This document shows, piece by piece, positions 41,301-51,568 of a stretch of DNA of 64,000 nucleotides; the first letter of the stretch is position 1; the number at the start of each line of letters is the position of its first letter. Location of the stretch: positions 1-64,000 of the forward strand of contig WHVA01000133.1 in assembly GCA_015179125.1 (NCBI GenBank), in the 5' to 3' direction. The translations under genes and the position numbers were made by a program. The notes under the pieces were generated by a model. The model did no database searches. It was given only the letters and a program-made list of their open reading frames with translations, and was not told the DNA's origin. The stretch comes from Gautieria morchelliformis. Its lineage: Eukaryota; Basidiomycota; Agaricomycetes; Gomphales; Gomphaceae.

Positions 41301-42244
41301 AAAATCAACTATCGTATCCCTTCGATCCTTAGCTAGTTTCTAAGTCTCGCCTCTTAAGCCAAACCTCGCCTCTTATTCGTTTGCCTCTGAAGTTGGGACT
41401 CGTGCGTAGGGTCGGCGCAGCACATAAGCTGAAGCCAAGTCCCTCTCCAACTTCCCCATCCAAACCTTGCCCCGTAACCTCGGACCTTACCTCGGGCTTC
41501 GCTCCCGACCTCGGTCAACCTTACGACGGATTGTATCGTAACAAAGGTGGCCGGAATGCCAATGCACTCCAGGCGGCATCATTAAGGGGTCATCATCCCA
41601 TGGTTTGGCTGCTCCTGGAGAAGGGAGCAGAAGTTAATGCACAAGGTGGCCAGTATGGCAGTGTGCTCCAGGCGGCGTCGTCAAATGGTCATCATGCCAT
41701 TGTTCAGCTGCTCCTGGAGAAGGGAGCAGACGTTAATGTGCAAGGTGGTCGGCATGGCAATGCACTCCAGGTGGCATCGTCAAGGGGTCATCATGCCATT
41801 GTTCAGCTGCTCCTGGAGGAGGGAGCAAACATCAATGCACAAGGCGGCGAGTATGGCAATGCGCTCCAGGCAGCATCTTTACAGGGTCATCATCCAATTG
41901 TTGAGTTGCTCCTGGGGAAGGGAGCAGACATCAGTGCGCAAGGCGGTCAATATGGCAATGCGCTCCAGTCAGCATCGTCAAAGGGTCATCATGTCATTGT
42001 TCAGCTGTTCCTGGAGAAGGGAGCAGATGTCAATGCACAAGGCGGTGAGTTTGGCAATGCACTCCAGGCAGCATCGTGGAGGGGTCATCTTCCCACTGTT
42101 GAGCTGCTCCTGGAGAACGGAGCAGATGTCAATGCGCCAGGTGGCCAATATGGCAGTGCGTTCCAGGCGGCGTTGTCTCGTGGTCATCATGAGGTTGTTC
42201 AACTTCTGATACGCAATGGGGCGGACAAGGAAAGACCCTGGTGA
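38379..42244 (+). pseudogene. NACHT-ankyrin STAND gene 1, disrupted by a solo LTR
   Basis: The N-terminus (38379-39140) resembles the fungal STAND N-terminal domain (MVEALAGLAVA, then helices ending LSKKLETKN...ALKQGEVNQTLDNL). It has an unexplained TGA at 38646. NACHT follows: P-loop spread over micro-exons (WLHGK / AGAGKTIL), Walker B VYIILDALDECP (near 39835), then VREYLVSESLR. Ankyrin repeats of 33 residues begin near 40900. After the first, a 556-bp solo LTR (40988-41543) inserts a stop at 41051-41053. Seven more repeats continue in the same frame to 42244. An 11-bp deletion near 40105 also removes the GMFRW-type motif and leaves a former intron in frame. Without readthrough it makes only the sensorless N-terminal part. 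Confidence 0.8.
40988..41543 (+). mobile_element. Solo LTR related to family A, inside the ankyrin repeats
   Basis: The 556-bp element starts TGTAAGGACC and ends GTATCGTAACA, flanked by AAGGT on both sides (40983-40987 and 41544-41548). The block GCAGCACATAAGCTGAAGCC and the ATCGTAACA end resemble the family A LTRs, but the body is different, so this is a sister family. Removing it with one flank restores the ankyrin frame. Confidence 0.88.
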
Positions 42245-43430
42245 GTAAAATTTTTTGGATTTGGAGAGGCGACACCCAGCTGATCTATGTAGCATTCCTG
42301 AAACGCCCTCAATCGCGACCCCCCTTACGAATTTGACTTTGTGATTCACGAGAAATAGAGCAGACGTTTGTGGCTGCAGAATAGCTTCACTTACGACCAC
42401 TGGGAGTGTCTCCACATTCTAGCTAGTGGCGCCATAAGAACGAGAGCAAGAATGGGATCGCTTAAACCTATGTAACTACGTGATAGGATTTGTACTCTGT
42501 GATACTAGTTGTGCAACCTCAATTTTGAATCATCCAAAATTTTAGACTTGACATCTCTCGATGAGAAACGACACTCCTTATACTGGGCTGCCATATGCGG
42601 CGCACCAGGTGCGTCAAATTGTGCGTTGCGTTGCATATGCATCCTCGCGACCTGCTAGTTAATTACTCACGTCCCCCCAGAAGAGATGCTCCACTATATG
42701 CGCGACCTCGGCACAGCGACCAAGGAGCTTCCTCCTTCAACGTCCCTCGCCGACTCCGCCGCATTCGAACACTTCATCTCGCCGCGCGTGTCTGGGTCCT
42801 GCGCCTCTACAGACAGCCACACCCACTTTGCCTGGCACGGACACGGACAGCCGTGGCAGGGGCACGGTCACTCGTTCTAGCGGGAGAGCAGCGGCGGCGC
42901 GGGGTCCCCGCCGCCCGGGATCCGTACCAGCGGGCTCGTGCAGCGCACGGTTCACCACTGGTACAACCCCGCGGGGCCTGCACCACGCTCCCGCCTGCGC
43001 CGCAGTTCCGCGCACGACGACGACGGATTCTCCCATGACAGAGCGCACGACGCAGGCGGTAGCGGCGTCGGACTCCGCCCACAGAGCACCCACCGGCGGG
43101 ATGTCCGGGCACGTCCTCTCGGGGACACTCGCGAACGGGGGCAGGAACTTGAGGTGTGCGGGGAACTGATCAGGTCATGCACCCGGATTCACCTTTGTTC
43201 GTCGTGATATTGTGCCGGGATCGCAGCGGTTTGGGGAGCGTAGCGAAGGGAAAGGTAGCAAAGGGAGCGGGTGGTCAGGGAAATGGTTATGGAGGTGGGG
43301 CCGGGGTCATAGATGCCAATGAGCCCGGGAGCGCCATGTGAGGTACAAGTCACCAGTGATCGAGGACGAGGCGTCGCTCCTTAGCGGCTTACATAATGCA
43401 TCTGCGCTTGTGAGAGTTTTCTTTGTCTCG
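42245..43430. other. Spacer between the NACHT-ankyrin copies, with a GC-rich island
   Basis: The first ~200 bp match the region after the second copy (46690-46830), so they are duplicated 3' sequence. A GC-rich island at about 42590-43150 has several open frames with gene-like composition but none that I recognise. It may be a fragment of an unrelated gene. Sequence around 43160-43340 resembles 47100-47380. Confidence 0.45.
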
Positions 43431-43480
43431 CTACGTAGCTTGGGGAGCCACAACCTTCAACTCCTTACCCTCGACCGCCA

Positions 43481-46400
43481 ATGCTCCCTTACCATGATAA
43501 CAGAAGTTTAGTGGAGGAACATGACAACCAACATCGTCAGAATATCTACAAGTGGCTGGAGGCTCCTGATTATGATTCAAAACATTGGAATGCCGCTGGG
43601 GAGCGGGAGAAGCACACCGGCTCATGGTTTCTGCAGGGAGAAAGTTGCCTTGATTGGAAAAGCCAGCCCAAGTCGTTTTTATGGCTTCACGGCAAGGGTA
43701 TGTTTCTCTACCTGTTTGATGATCACCGCTAATAAGCACCCACAGCTGGCGCCGGGAAGACTATTTTATGGTAAACAAATTTCTTCGGATATCTAGGTAT
43801 CGCGCTAACGAATGTGATCCTCAAGCTCTACCATCATAAGAGAAATCTCCGACCACTCCAAATCAGACCCCTCCGTCGCAGCCGCATTCTTTTACTTCGA
43901 TTTTCGCAGCAAGGATATACGACCACCCAACCTCCTTCGTGCTCTGATCAAACAGCTGTCTTTGAAAAGCACCAAGACCGAAGCTACCACACCCTTTGAT
44001 TACCTGGCCAAACTATTTTACAACAATAATGGACAAGAATCGCCATCTCTGGAGGAGCTCAAATCAACGCTCAAATCCATAATTGGCACTTTCGAGAAGA
44101 ACGTGTACATTATCTTCGACGCTCTCGACGAATGCCAGGAACGACATCAATTTCTGGAACTGATCAAAGAAATTCACGGATGGAACTTTGACACATTACG
44201 CCTTCTAGTAACTAGTCGATATGAGCAAGACATCGAGAAGACACTGCGGGACTTGGTTTCACATCAAGTATCTATGGACGAGAGACTCGTCGACAGCGAC
44301 ATCCGAGTCTATGTGTCAAGGCGACTGAGTGATGATAACAAACTCAGTAAATATTCGACAGAGGAGAAAGAAGCAATTGAGAATACGTTGATGGACGGTG
44401 CACATGGAATGTATGTGATTTTTTCACCTTTGTGACGATCGTTGCCAACTGGACTGCCAGGTTTCGATGGGTTGTATGTCAGCTGGATATACTACGAAAG
44501 TGCCGATCTCCCCACGAGCTGAAGAAGGCACTCACGAATCTACCAAAGACCCTATACGAGACCTACCATAGGATTCTCCAGGACATCGATGAGGCTAATA
44601 GACACTATGCTCTGAAACTCTTGCAGTGGCTCGCTTTCTCATTCGACAAGGTTTCACTCAGCCAGGCTGTGGATGTGCTTGCTACAGATCCTGATGCCAA
44701 ACATGGACCCCTGTTTGACCCAGATCGGCGGCTTGACTATTCAAAATATATTCTGAACATATGTTCGAGTCTAGTGACCATCAGAGTCCTAGACACCGAA
44801 GCATTATACCCAGAATATGGCGAGGATGTCCGGGGAAAGGTCACAGAACTCACACTAGCCCATTTCTCAGTCTGTGAATATATGACCTCGGAATGCCTCC
44901 GCACCCACAGCAAGCTATCGTTCTATCACTGCGACAAGAAACTCGCTAATACGTTCATTGCCAAGACATGCGTGGCTTACTTGCTGCAATTCGACCAGCA
45001 TCATATAAGCCAAGATATATGGATCTCCCATCCATTATGTTCATATGCAGCGAACTACTGGATTCGCCATACTCAACCAGATAACGATGACGACGTGGTT
45101 TTGTGCCGACTGATCATGCGTCTTCTACAACCCAGAGTACGGCGTACTCGAATTGGCTGGAGGTTTATAACATATATGAGTATTCGGAGAAGTGCACTCC
45201 TATCTATTACATGTCAGAGGCCGGGCTAGCAATAGTGTCCCAGGCTCTTCTGGAGAATGGAGCGGACATCCATGCGCAAGGCGGCGAGTATGGCAATGCT
45301 CTCCAAGCGGCATCGGTAAACAGTCATCATCCAACAGTTGTGTTGCTCCTGGAGAAGGGAGCAAATGTCAATGCGCTAGGTGGCGAGTATGGTAATGCAC
45401 TCCAGGCAGCATCATTAAGTGGTCATCATGCCACAGTTGAGCTGCTCCTGGAGAAGGGAGCCGATGTCAATGTGCAAGGCGGCGAGTATGGCCATGCGCT
45501 TCAGGCGGCATCGTTAAGGGGTCATTGTGCTATTGTTCAGCTGCTCCTGGAGAAGGGGGCAGACATCAATGTGCAGGGTGGTGTGTATGGCAATGCTCTC
45601 CAGGCGGCATCATTAAATGGCCATGATGCTGTTGTTCAGCTGCTCCTGGAGAAGGGAGCAAATGTCAATGCACGAGGTGGTCAGTATGGCAATGCGCTCC
45701 AGGCAGCATTGTCAGAGGGTCATAATGCTATTGTTGAGTTACTCCTGGAGAAGGGAGCAGACGCCAATGTGCAAGGTGGAAAGTACAGCAATGCACTCCA
45801 GGTGGCATCTTTATATGGCCATCATGCCATGGTTGTGCTTCTCCTGGAGCAGGGAGCCAAAGTCAATGTGCAAGGTGGCTGGTATGGCAATGCGGTCCAG
45901 GCGGCATCGCTAATGGGTCATTGTTCCACTGTTAAGCTGCTTCTGGAGAAGGGAGCAGATGTCAATGCGCACCGTGGCCAGTATGGCAATGCACTCCAAG
46001 CGGCATCGTTAATGGGCCATCGTCCCATTGTTGAGCTGCTCCTGGAGAAGGGAGCAGATGTCAACGCTCAAGGTGGCCAGTATGGAAATGCACTCCAGGC
46101 GGCATTGTCACGGGGTCATCATGCCATTGTTCGGCTGCTCCTTGAGAAGAGAGCAGACGTCAATGCGCAAGGTGGCCAATATGGCAACCCGCTCCAGGCA
46201 GCATCGTTAAGTGGTCATCATTCCACAATTGTGCTGCTCCTGGAGATGGGAGCAAATGTCAATGCGCAAGGCGGTGAGTATGGTAATGCACTCCAGGCGG
46301 CATCGTCAAGGGGTCATCATCCCATAGTTGTGCTGCTCCTGGAGAAGGGCGCAGATGTCAATGCACAACGTGGCCAGTATGGAAATGCACTTCAGGCAGC

Positions 46401-46686
46401 ATCATTAGTGGGTCATTGTCCCACTGTCAAGCTCCTCCTGGAGAACGGAGCCAATGTCAATGCGCAGGGTGGCCAGTATGGCAATGCACTCCAGGTGGCA
46501 TCGTCAAGGAGTCACCATGCCATTGTCCAGCTGCTCCTTGAGAAGGGAGCAGAGGTCAATGCGCAAGGTGGCACATATGGCAATGCGCTCCAGGCGGCGC
46601 TGTCTGAGGGACATCATGACATTGTTCAACTGCTGATAAGCAATGGAGCAGGCATGCAAAGACTAGGAACACCGACACCCAGCTGA
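43481..46686 (+). pseudogene. NACHT-ankyrin STAND gene 2, 5'-truncated and frameshifted tandem copy
   Basis: The copy starts inside what is an intron of gene 1 and lacks the N-terminal domain. NACHT is present with the same micro-exon P-loop (WLHGK / AGAGKTIL), VYIIFDALDECQ (near 44108), and an intron at 44411-44460 that joins to GM-FRW in phase. Relative to gene 1 one base is missing near 45131. As a result the NACHT frame ends at 45229 and the ankyrin frame opens separately at 45103. Some 14 near-identical ankyrin repeats of 33 residues follow, ending at 46686. Two separate proteins, or none, would be made. Confidence 0.8.
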
Positions 46687-47175
46687 TACCTGTAGCGTTA
46701 CTGTAAACGCCATCGACTCCGCCCTTCTTGACGAACTTGACTCTGTTTGAGGATCAAAGAGCGGACGTCTGTGGCTGCAGACTAGTGCCACTTCGAACTC
46801 CTGGGAGTGTGTCCATATTCTAGCTCTAAGAAGTGACGCCATGAGGACGACAGTAAGAATTGGATTAAACCTATATAGCTATATGCAGAATAAGATTGCA
46901 ATCGGTGATACTACTTGTACAGCCACATTTCGACTTGTCCAAATTTCAGACTTGACTTCTCACCTTGCATCTCAGTATTTTCCTGGCATATTGCAAATAT
47001 CGCACGCGCAGGAACGCGACGACTGGGTGAGTGAAATATTCCGCACCGAAAAGAGGAGAGGGGACAGTGGCGCATTATATGCAGACGTATGACGTGCGGG
47101 TGCGGGAACTTAAGGTGTGCGGGTGTGCAGGGAACTGAGGTCATGTACTCGGATTCGGCTTTGTTCGTATTTCCT

Positions 47176-47379
47176 GATATCGTGTGAGGGATCGCGGCTG
47201 GTTAGGGAGCATAGCGAAGAAGAGTAGGAAAAGGACCGGGTGGTCAGGATCTTTCAACAGACAATTTTATAGATGGAGATATCGTGTGAGGGATCGCGGC
47301 TGGTTAGGGAGCATAGCGAAGAAGAGTAGGAAAAGGACCGGGTGGTCAGGATCTTTCAACAGACAATTTTATAGATGGA
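47176..47379 (+). repeat. Perfect 102-bp tandem duplication
   Basis: Two adjacent identical units begin at GATATCGTGTGAGGGATCGC (47176 and 47278). A diverged single relative is near 43208-43290. The length is a multiple of three, but no gene is evident here. Confidence 0.85.
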
Positions 47380-48359
47380 GATACCGACTGGTAAGGTACG
47401 GAAGTGTGGGGGTCAGATCTAGAATGGAGCAGATAGGTTTGGCAGTCTGATGTGGTTTGGAATGCCCGAGCGGATGGGAGAGATTGCCAAGGTGTTGAAT
47501 TGGACGTAAGTCTTGATCGTGGTGGGGAGTTATTCATTGGTGAGAAGGCATCAATTCTGGCATAATGACGGGGTGTTAATGATTATCATCAAGGTCTATC
47601 CTGCGTCCGGATTTGCCGGCTGTCGAGGAACGAGATCAGCTGTTTGATATCTAAAGCTCCCGCTAGAATATCAAATGCACTTGGCCGTACTGATTTTTTC
47701 ATTCTAGCTTTAGTGGACTTGCCCAACTAGAAAGGTTACGGTGCTGTGACATATCACCAGCACTGCTAAGCAGGGCGTGGGGTGTCATTTCCTGGAGATG
47801 TATGTGCTTCGCAGACGGAGGGCGGATGTATGCACTGTGTTATCATGTGGGTGAGTGACACTGCGACATAGGCTACGTACCCTTAATTATAAATCAAGAC
47901 GTTATACTTCTGGACTATGCCAGATGATCGATTAAGAGGTAAACCTGGTTGCCCGGCTTGAATTGTCGGTCGGTCACTGCCTTGTGGTGCGGGCTATGAG
48001 CTCACAAGCCGCACCAACACCTTCAACATCAAGAGGCCACAGATCGTCCTGTAGAGTGACATCAGCCCTGGTGACACTGTTGCGCCTCGAGTCAGTTTCA
48101 GTGGTTCCTGCTTTCACATTCATGTTTCCTACTGCGCTGAATCGTTATATCTCACTCGGCAGGGCTTCCTCGTTTCTGTGCAGCTTGAACCCTGCGTGAC
48201 TCCTCACGCCTGCACCCATGATGGTGAAGTAGGGCAGGTCTCGCAAACTCACATTAGTAACCGGTATCACATAAGGGTGATGTGTGACTGTCACGGCCTC
48301 GCGACGGGCGACTCGCGAGTACTTATTCTCATTCTCATAGCCTTCCAGCTGGACGAGAT
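47380..48359. other. Intergenic region upstream of the F-box gene
   Basis: No coding sequence was found. The last 200 bp presumably hold the promoter of the F-box gene. No clear TATA box or repeat was seen. Confidence 0.4.
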
Positions 48360-49940
48360 ATGGATGAATCCATAACCCGGTGGTCTGACTCACCGATTAA
48401 AATCCTACCTCTAGACCTCCTCGCGGAGATTTTCGAGCATTGTGCGTGCGCGGAGACATCTTCGCCTGTTCTCCTCTCACACGTGTCCACACTCTGGAGA
48501 CACATCGCCACTACCACTCCAAGCCTGTGGCACACCATTTCTTACACCATCTCCGTGACTACCCATCTAGTCACCTCGGAGAAAATTCGCACATGGCTAG
48601 CTCGTTCAGGCTCCTTCCCGCTGTACATATCGCTCGATTTCGCCAGGTGGCCACGCGATGCAATATCTTTGGCTACCTTGGACCAGCTACGTACCCACAG
48701 CCATCACTGGGGCCGATGGTCTGTGACTGCCACTGACTATACCATCGCTAGCATTGTATTCCTTTACTTCATGGGTTCCCCCCGCTATGACTTGCTCTCT
48801 AGACTCGACCTCAAAATACTTGGACCGGTCCAAGAAGAGCCTGAGGAATTGGCTTGGTTACACATGGCGGGGAACCGATATGAACGTAGACTGCTCACCG
48901 AGATGTTCGCTCGCCTAATGAAGGTGTCTGCCCCTCGCTTCACAGAGTTCAACCTGACCACCGATGCACTTCCATATGAACTGGACCCAGAATTACAGAT
49001 TGGCCTTCCCCATCTACGTGCGCTCCGCATTTTCGAGCGAGACGGCCGGTTTATGGCGATACAGGCCTCAACTGTACTGCACCTCCTCGGCAAGTGTCCT
49101 GCTCTTGAAAGCTTCGCTTTCAGAGGGACTATAAGCCACGTCGTAGATCCCCATGGCGTTCCTGCCACCATGGTATCTTTGCCTCGCCTACGCGAATTGC
49201 ACGTCGCGCAAACATGTCTTCAACGCACGATCCTCACCCATCTAATTACACCTGCGCTGCAAGTACTTCGGCTCAGTTGGCTCAACCAGCCAGACCGGCC
49301 AGATCCTTTTGTTGACGAAGACTATATGGCTGAAACCAACGAGGAGCCGACTGAGTGGTCCCAGTCGCCTTATACAGACATTTTGACAGGTTTGGGTATC
49401 CGCTCACTCATTTGCCGTGGTGCGCCGCCCATTCGCGTGCTCGATATGGATTTCGCGGACGCACGTAGCCCAAAGGATTTCATTTGGGTATTCGAGCATG
49501 TACCAACCCTCGAGTCGTTTCGCATCATTGGATCCGACATGTCGGACAAGGTCCTGATCGCTCTTGCATCTAAGAATAATCAGGGGAAATGGCTCTGCCC
49601 GAGGCTCGCGAGTCTCGAGCTCTCGCGTTGTGATCTCATCACGGGCCGCGGTGTTGTAACACTAGCAAAGGGACGAAACCCCTGTAAGGATCGCTTTGAC
49701 GGAGACTCTACTGAAGATATGTCCACAGAGGAATCACGGCCTGCACGATTGAAGAAATTCGTCGTCGAGGGGTGCGCCAGAGTGGACTGCGAATCCGTCG
49801 CTTTGGTACAATACCAGCTTGGCAATGTGGGTTTTGAGGTGGATGTGGTCCCGGCGTCAGTATATATCCCACATTATAACCTTTCCGAGTGTTACGCTGA
49901 TCTCCGTTGTCTTTCGGGTCAGAGAGCATATTTTCCTTGA
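48360..49940 (+). CDS. F-box / leucine-rich protein
   Basis: A single open exon of 526 residues starts at MDESITRW. The N-terminal F-box core reads LPLDLLAEIFEHC ... LLSHVSTLWRHIATTTPSLW (residues ~16-58), the usual form in Agaricomycetes. It would bind Skp1 in an SCF ubiquitin ligase. The rest has irregular leucine-rich segments (LPHLRALRIFE, LPRLRELHVAQTCL, CPRLASLELSRCDLITGRGV) that would choose the substrate. This family is large and fast-evolving in mushrooms. A deleted, inverted copy lies at 51205-51568. No frame damage was seen. Confidence 0.85.
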   Translation: MDESITRWSDSPIKILPLDLLAEIFEHCACAETSSPVLLSHVSTLWRHIATTTPSLWHTISYTISVTTHLVTSEKIRTWLARSGSFPLYISLDFARWPRDAISLATLDQLRTHSHHWGRWSVTATDYTIASIVFLYFMGSPRYDLLSRLDLKILGPVQEEPEELAWLHMAGNRYERRLLTEMFARLMKVSAPRFTEFNLTTDALPYELDPELQIGLPHLRALRIFERDGRFMAIQASTVLHLLGKCPALESFAFRGTISHVVDPHGVPATMVSLPRLRELHVAQTCLQRTILTHLITPALQVLRLSWLNQPDRPDPFVDEDYMAETNEEPTEWSQSPYTDILTGLGIRSLICRGAPPIRVLDMDFADARSPKDFIWVFEHVPTLESFRIIGSDMSDKVLIALASKNNQGKWLCPRLASLELSRCDLITGRGVVTLAKGRNPCKDRFDGDSTEDMSTEESRPARLKKFVVEGCARVDCESVALVQYQLGNVGFEVDVVPASVYIPHYNLSECYADLRCLSGQRAYFP

Positions 49941-50710
49941 GAACGACATAACCATGCCGCCCTGACGCTACCTTGTTGGCGTCCCATATGCATCTTCGTA
50001 CAATGTTTCTGTAACATGTCGCTACCATCCAGGCGCACCATCGATTTCAAATCGCTTTGAACCATCTCCGGAACGCTTTATAATGATGGGAAGCCACTCC
50101 AACAAGATTGCCCGACGACGTACAGAGACTGTTATACCGCCCTTGGGCACTGTCCATGACGGGAAGCGAATAACCTTCCAGCCAGTATTTAACAACAACA
50201 TTTTAGCGTCATTCACCTCCTTTTATCTGGTCTCCCTCGTTTTTGTCCGTAAAAGGTCTTCAACGTGCTCTTTTTTTTTCGGACAGAAAGTGACCATCCT
50301 TCCACTCGATCCGTCGGAATAACAGCGAGGACCATGCCCTCTACTTTGTCCGCCTCCGGCAAGAAGGAGAACACTTGGCGCACTTCTTCTTTTCGTCAAT
50401 ACAAGCTATCGCCATCACGGTCGTCGGCTCCCTCCAACTCTGGGTAGGCTGAAGATGTGTGGATTGTCAATAATTAATCAGGAAAGTGAGGCGCCCCTGC
50501 CCCAGGGAAAGATTGAGGTGGAAGTGACCGAGTTCGTCAACGGCGGCAAATGCAGGTTCATGAACCTGCGACATTTCCCTCAGCTTCTGGTATTCCTCTC
50601 GCAGTTCTTCAGTAGAGCAACAGATTGGAAAATACCAACTATCTGAGAAGGCACGGCACCACCCTGTTGGACTGGGCCAGAGTGCAAGCTGGGTTTGCTT
50701 GACAAAGGAT
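49941..50710. other. Intergenic region with weak coding-like fragments
   Basis: Several 60-80 codon open stretches on both strands (for example 50083-50322 and 50455-50646 plus; 50022-50216 minus) have some codon-like character but no recognisable motif and no clear splice links. I do not call a gene. Confidence 0.35.
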
Positions 50711-51199
50711 CTCTAGGTGTAACTTCAGCATGGCCCGGTCAGCATCCTCCTCGTCCATGCAAATTGGGGATTATCTATGGCGCTCCATAATGGTGTACTT
50801 CGAAGCAGAAAATTCGATCAGGATGCGGAGCAGGGAGCAGCTCGAGCGCTTCTCGATGCAGTGACATCGCCCCTTCCAGGTCTTCTTCGACCGGGAGCGC
50901 CGGAGGTCATTACATTTAGGGAAATACACTTCGCGTCCAAAACCTTACACGGATCAGGGTGACCAAGGACGTATTACAGAAAGAAGGGAATGCTTACCTT
51001 TCTGCGATGATGGAATGACCACCAACAAGTTAGCATGAAATAATTAGCGCAGGAAGTGACAAATGTGTCCTTATGTAGCGCAGGCTTAGTATAAAACACG
51101 TGCTTGATACTACTGTATACAGAAGTCGAACCTGACAGTGATGACATCAAATGCCCTGACGATCAATATCAGTATGGAAAGACTAAAATAAATGATAAA
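50711..51199 (+). repeat. Direct repeat, copy 1 (~490 bp)
   Basis: This matches 53118-53615 over its length, with scattered substitutions and indels. Shared blocks include TAGGTGTAACTTCAGCATGG, TTACACGGATCA, GACCAAGGACGTATTACAGA and AAATAATTAGCGCAGGAAGT. It ends just before the F-box pseudogene. Content is otherwise unrecognised. Confidence 0.85.
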
Positions 51200-51204
51200 A
51201 CAGC

Positions 51205-51568
51205 GCAACACTCGGAAAGGTTATAATGTGGGATATACTGACGCCGGGACCACATCCACCTCAAAACCCACATTGCCTAAGCTGGTATTGTACTCTGGCG
51301 CACCCCTCAACGATGAAACAGGGGGAAGGAGCCTGAGCGAGCTAGCCATGTGCGAATTTTCTCCGAGGTAACTAGATGAGTAGTCGAGGAGATGGTAAAA
51401 GAAATGGTGTGCCACAGGCTCGGGGTGGTAGTGGCGATGTGTCTCCAGAGTGTGGACACATGTGAGAGGAGAACAGGCGAAGATGTCTCCGCGCACGCAC
51501 AAATCTCCGCGAGGAGGTCTAGAGATAGGGTTTTAATCGGTGAGTCAGACTCCGGGTTATGGATTCAT
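51205..51568 (-). pseudogene. Inverted, internally deleted copy of the F-box gene
   Basis: On the minus strand the sequence follows the F-box gene from its start codon through the F-box. It then jumps near 51310 to the last ~25 codons and the 3' flank of the parent. Nearly the whole leucine-rich part is missing, and small indels break the frame in the F-box. It keeps recognisable parent phrases such as the segment encoding NVGFEVDVVPASVY. It is a dead partial duplicate in opposite orientation to its source. Confidence 0.88.

Noticed and set aside
42595..43038. 147-codon Arg-rich gene
   Set aside because: Several overlapping frames are equally open in this GC-rich island, and none has a recognisable domain.
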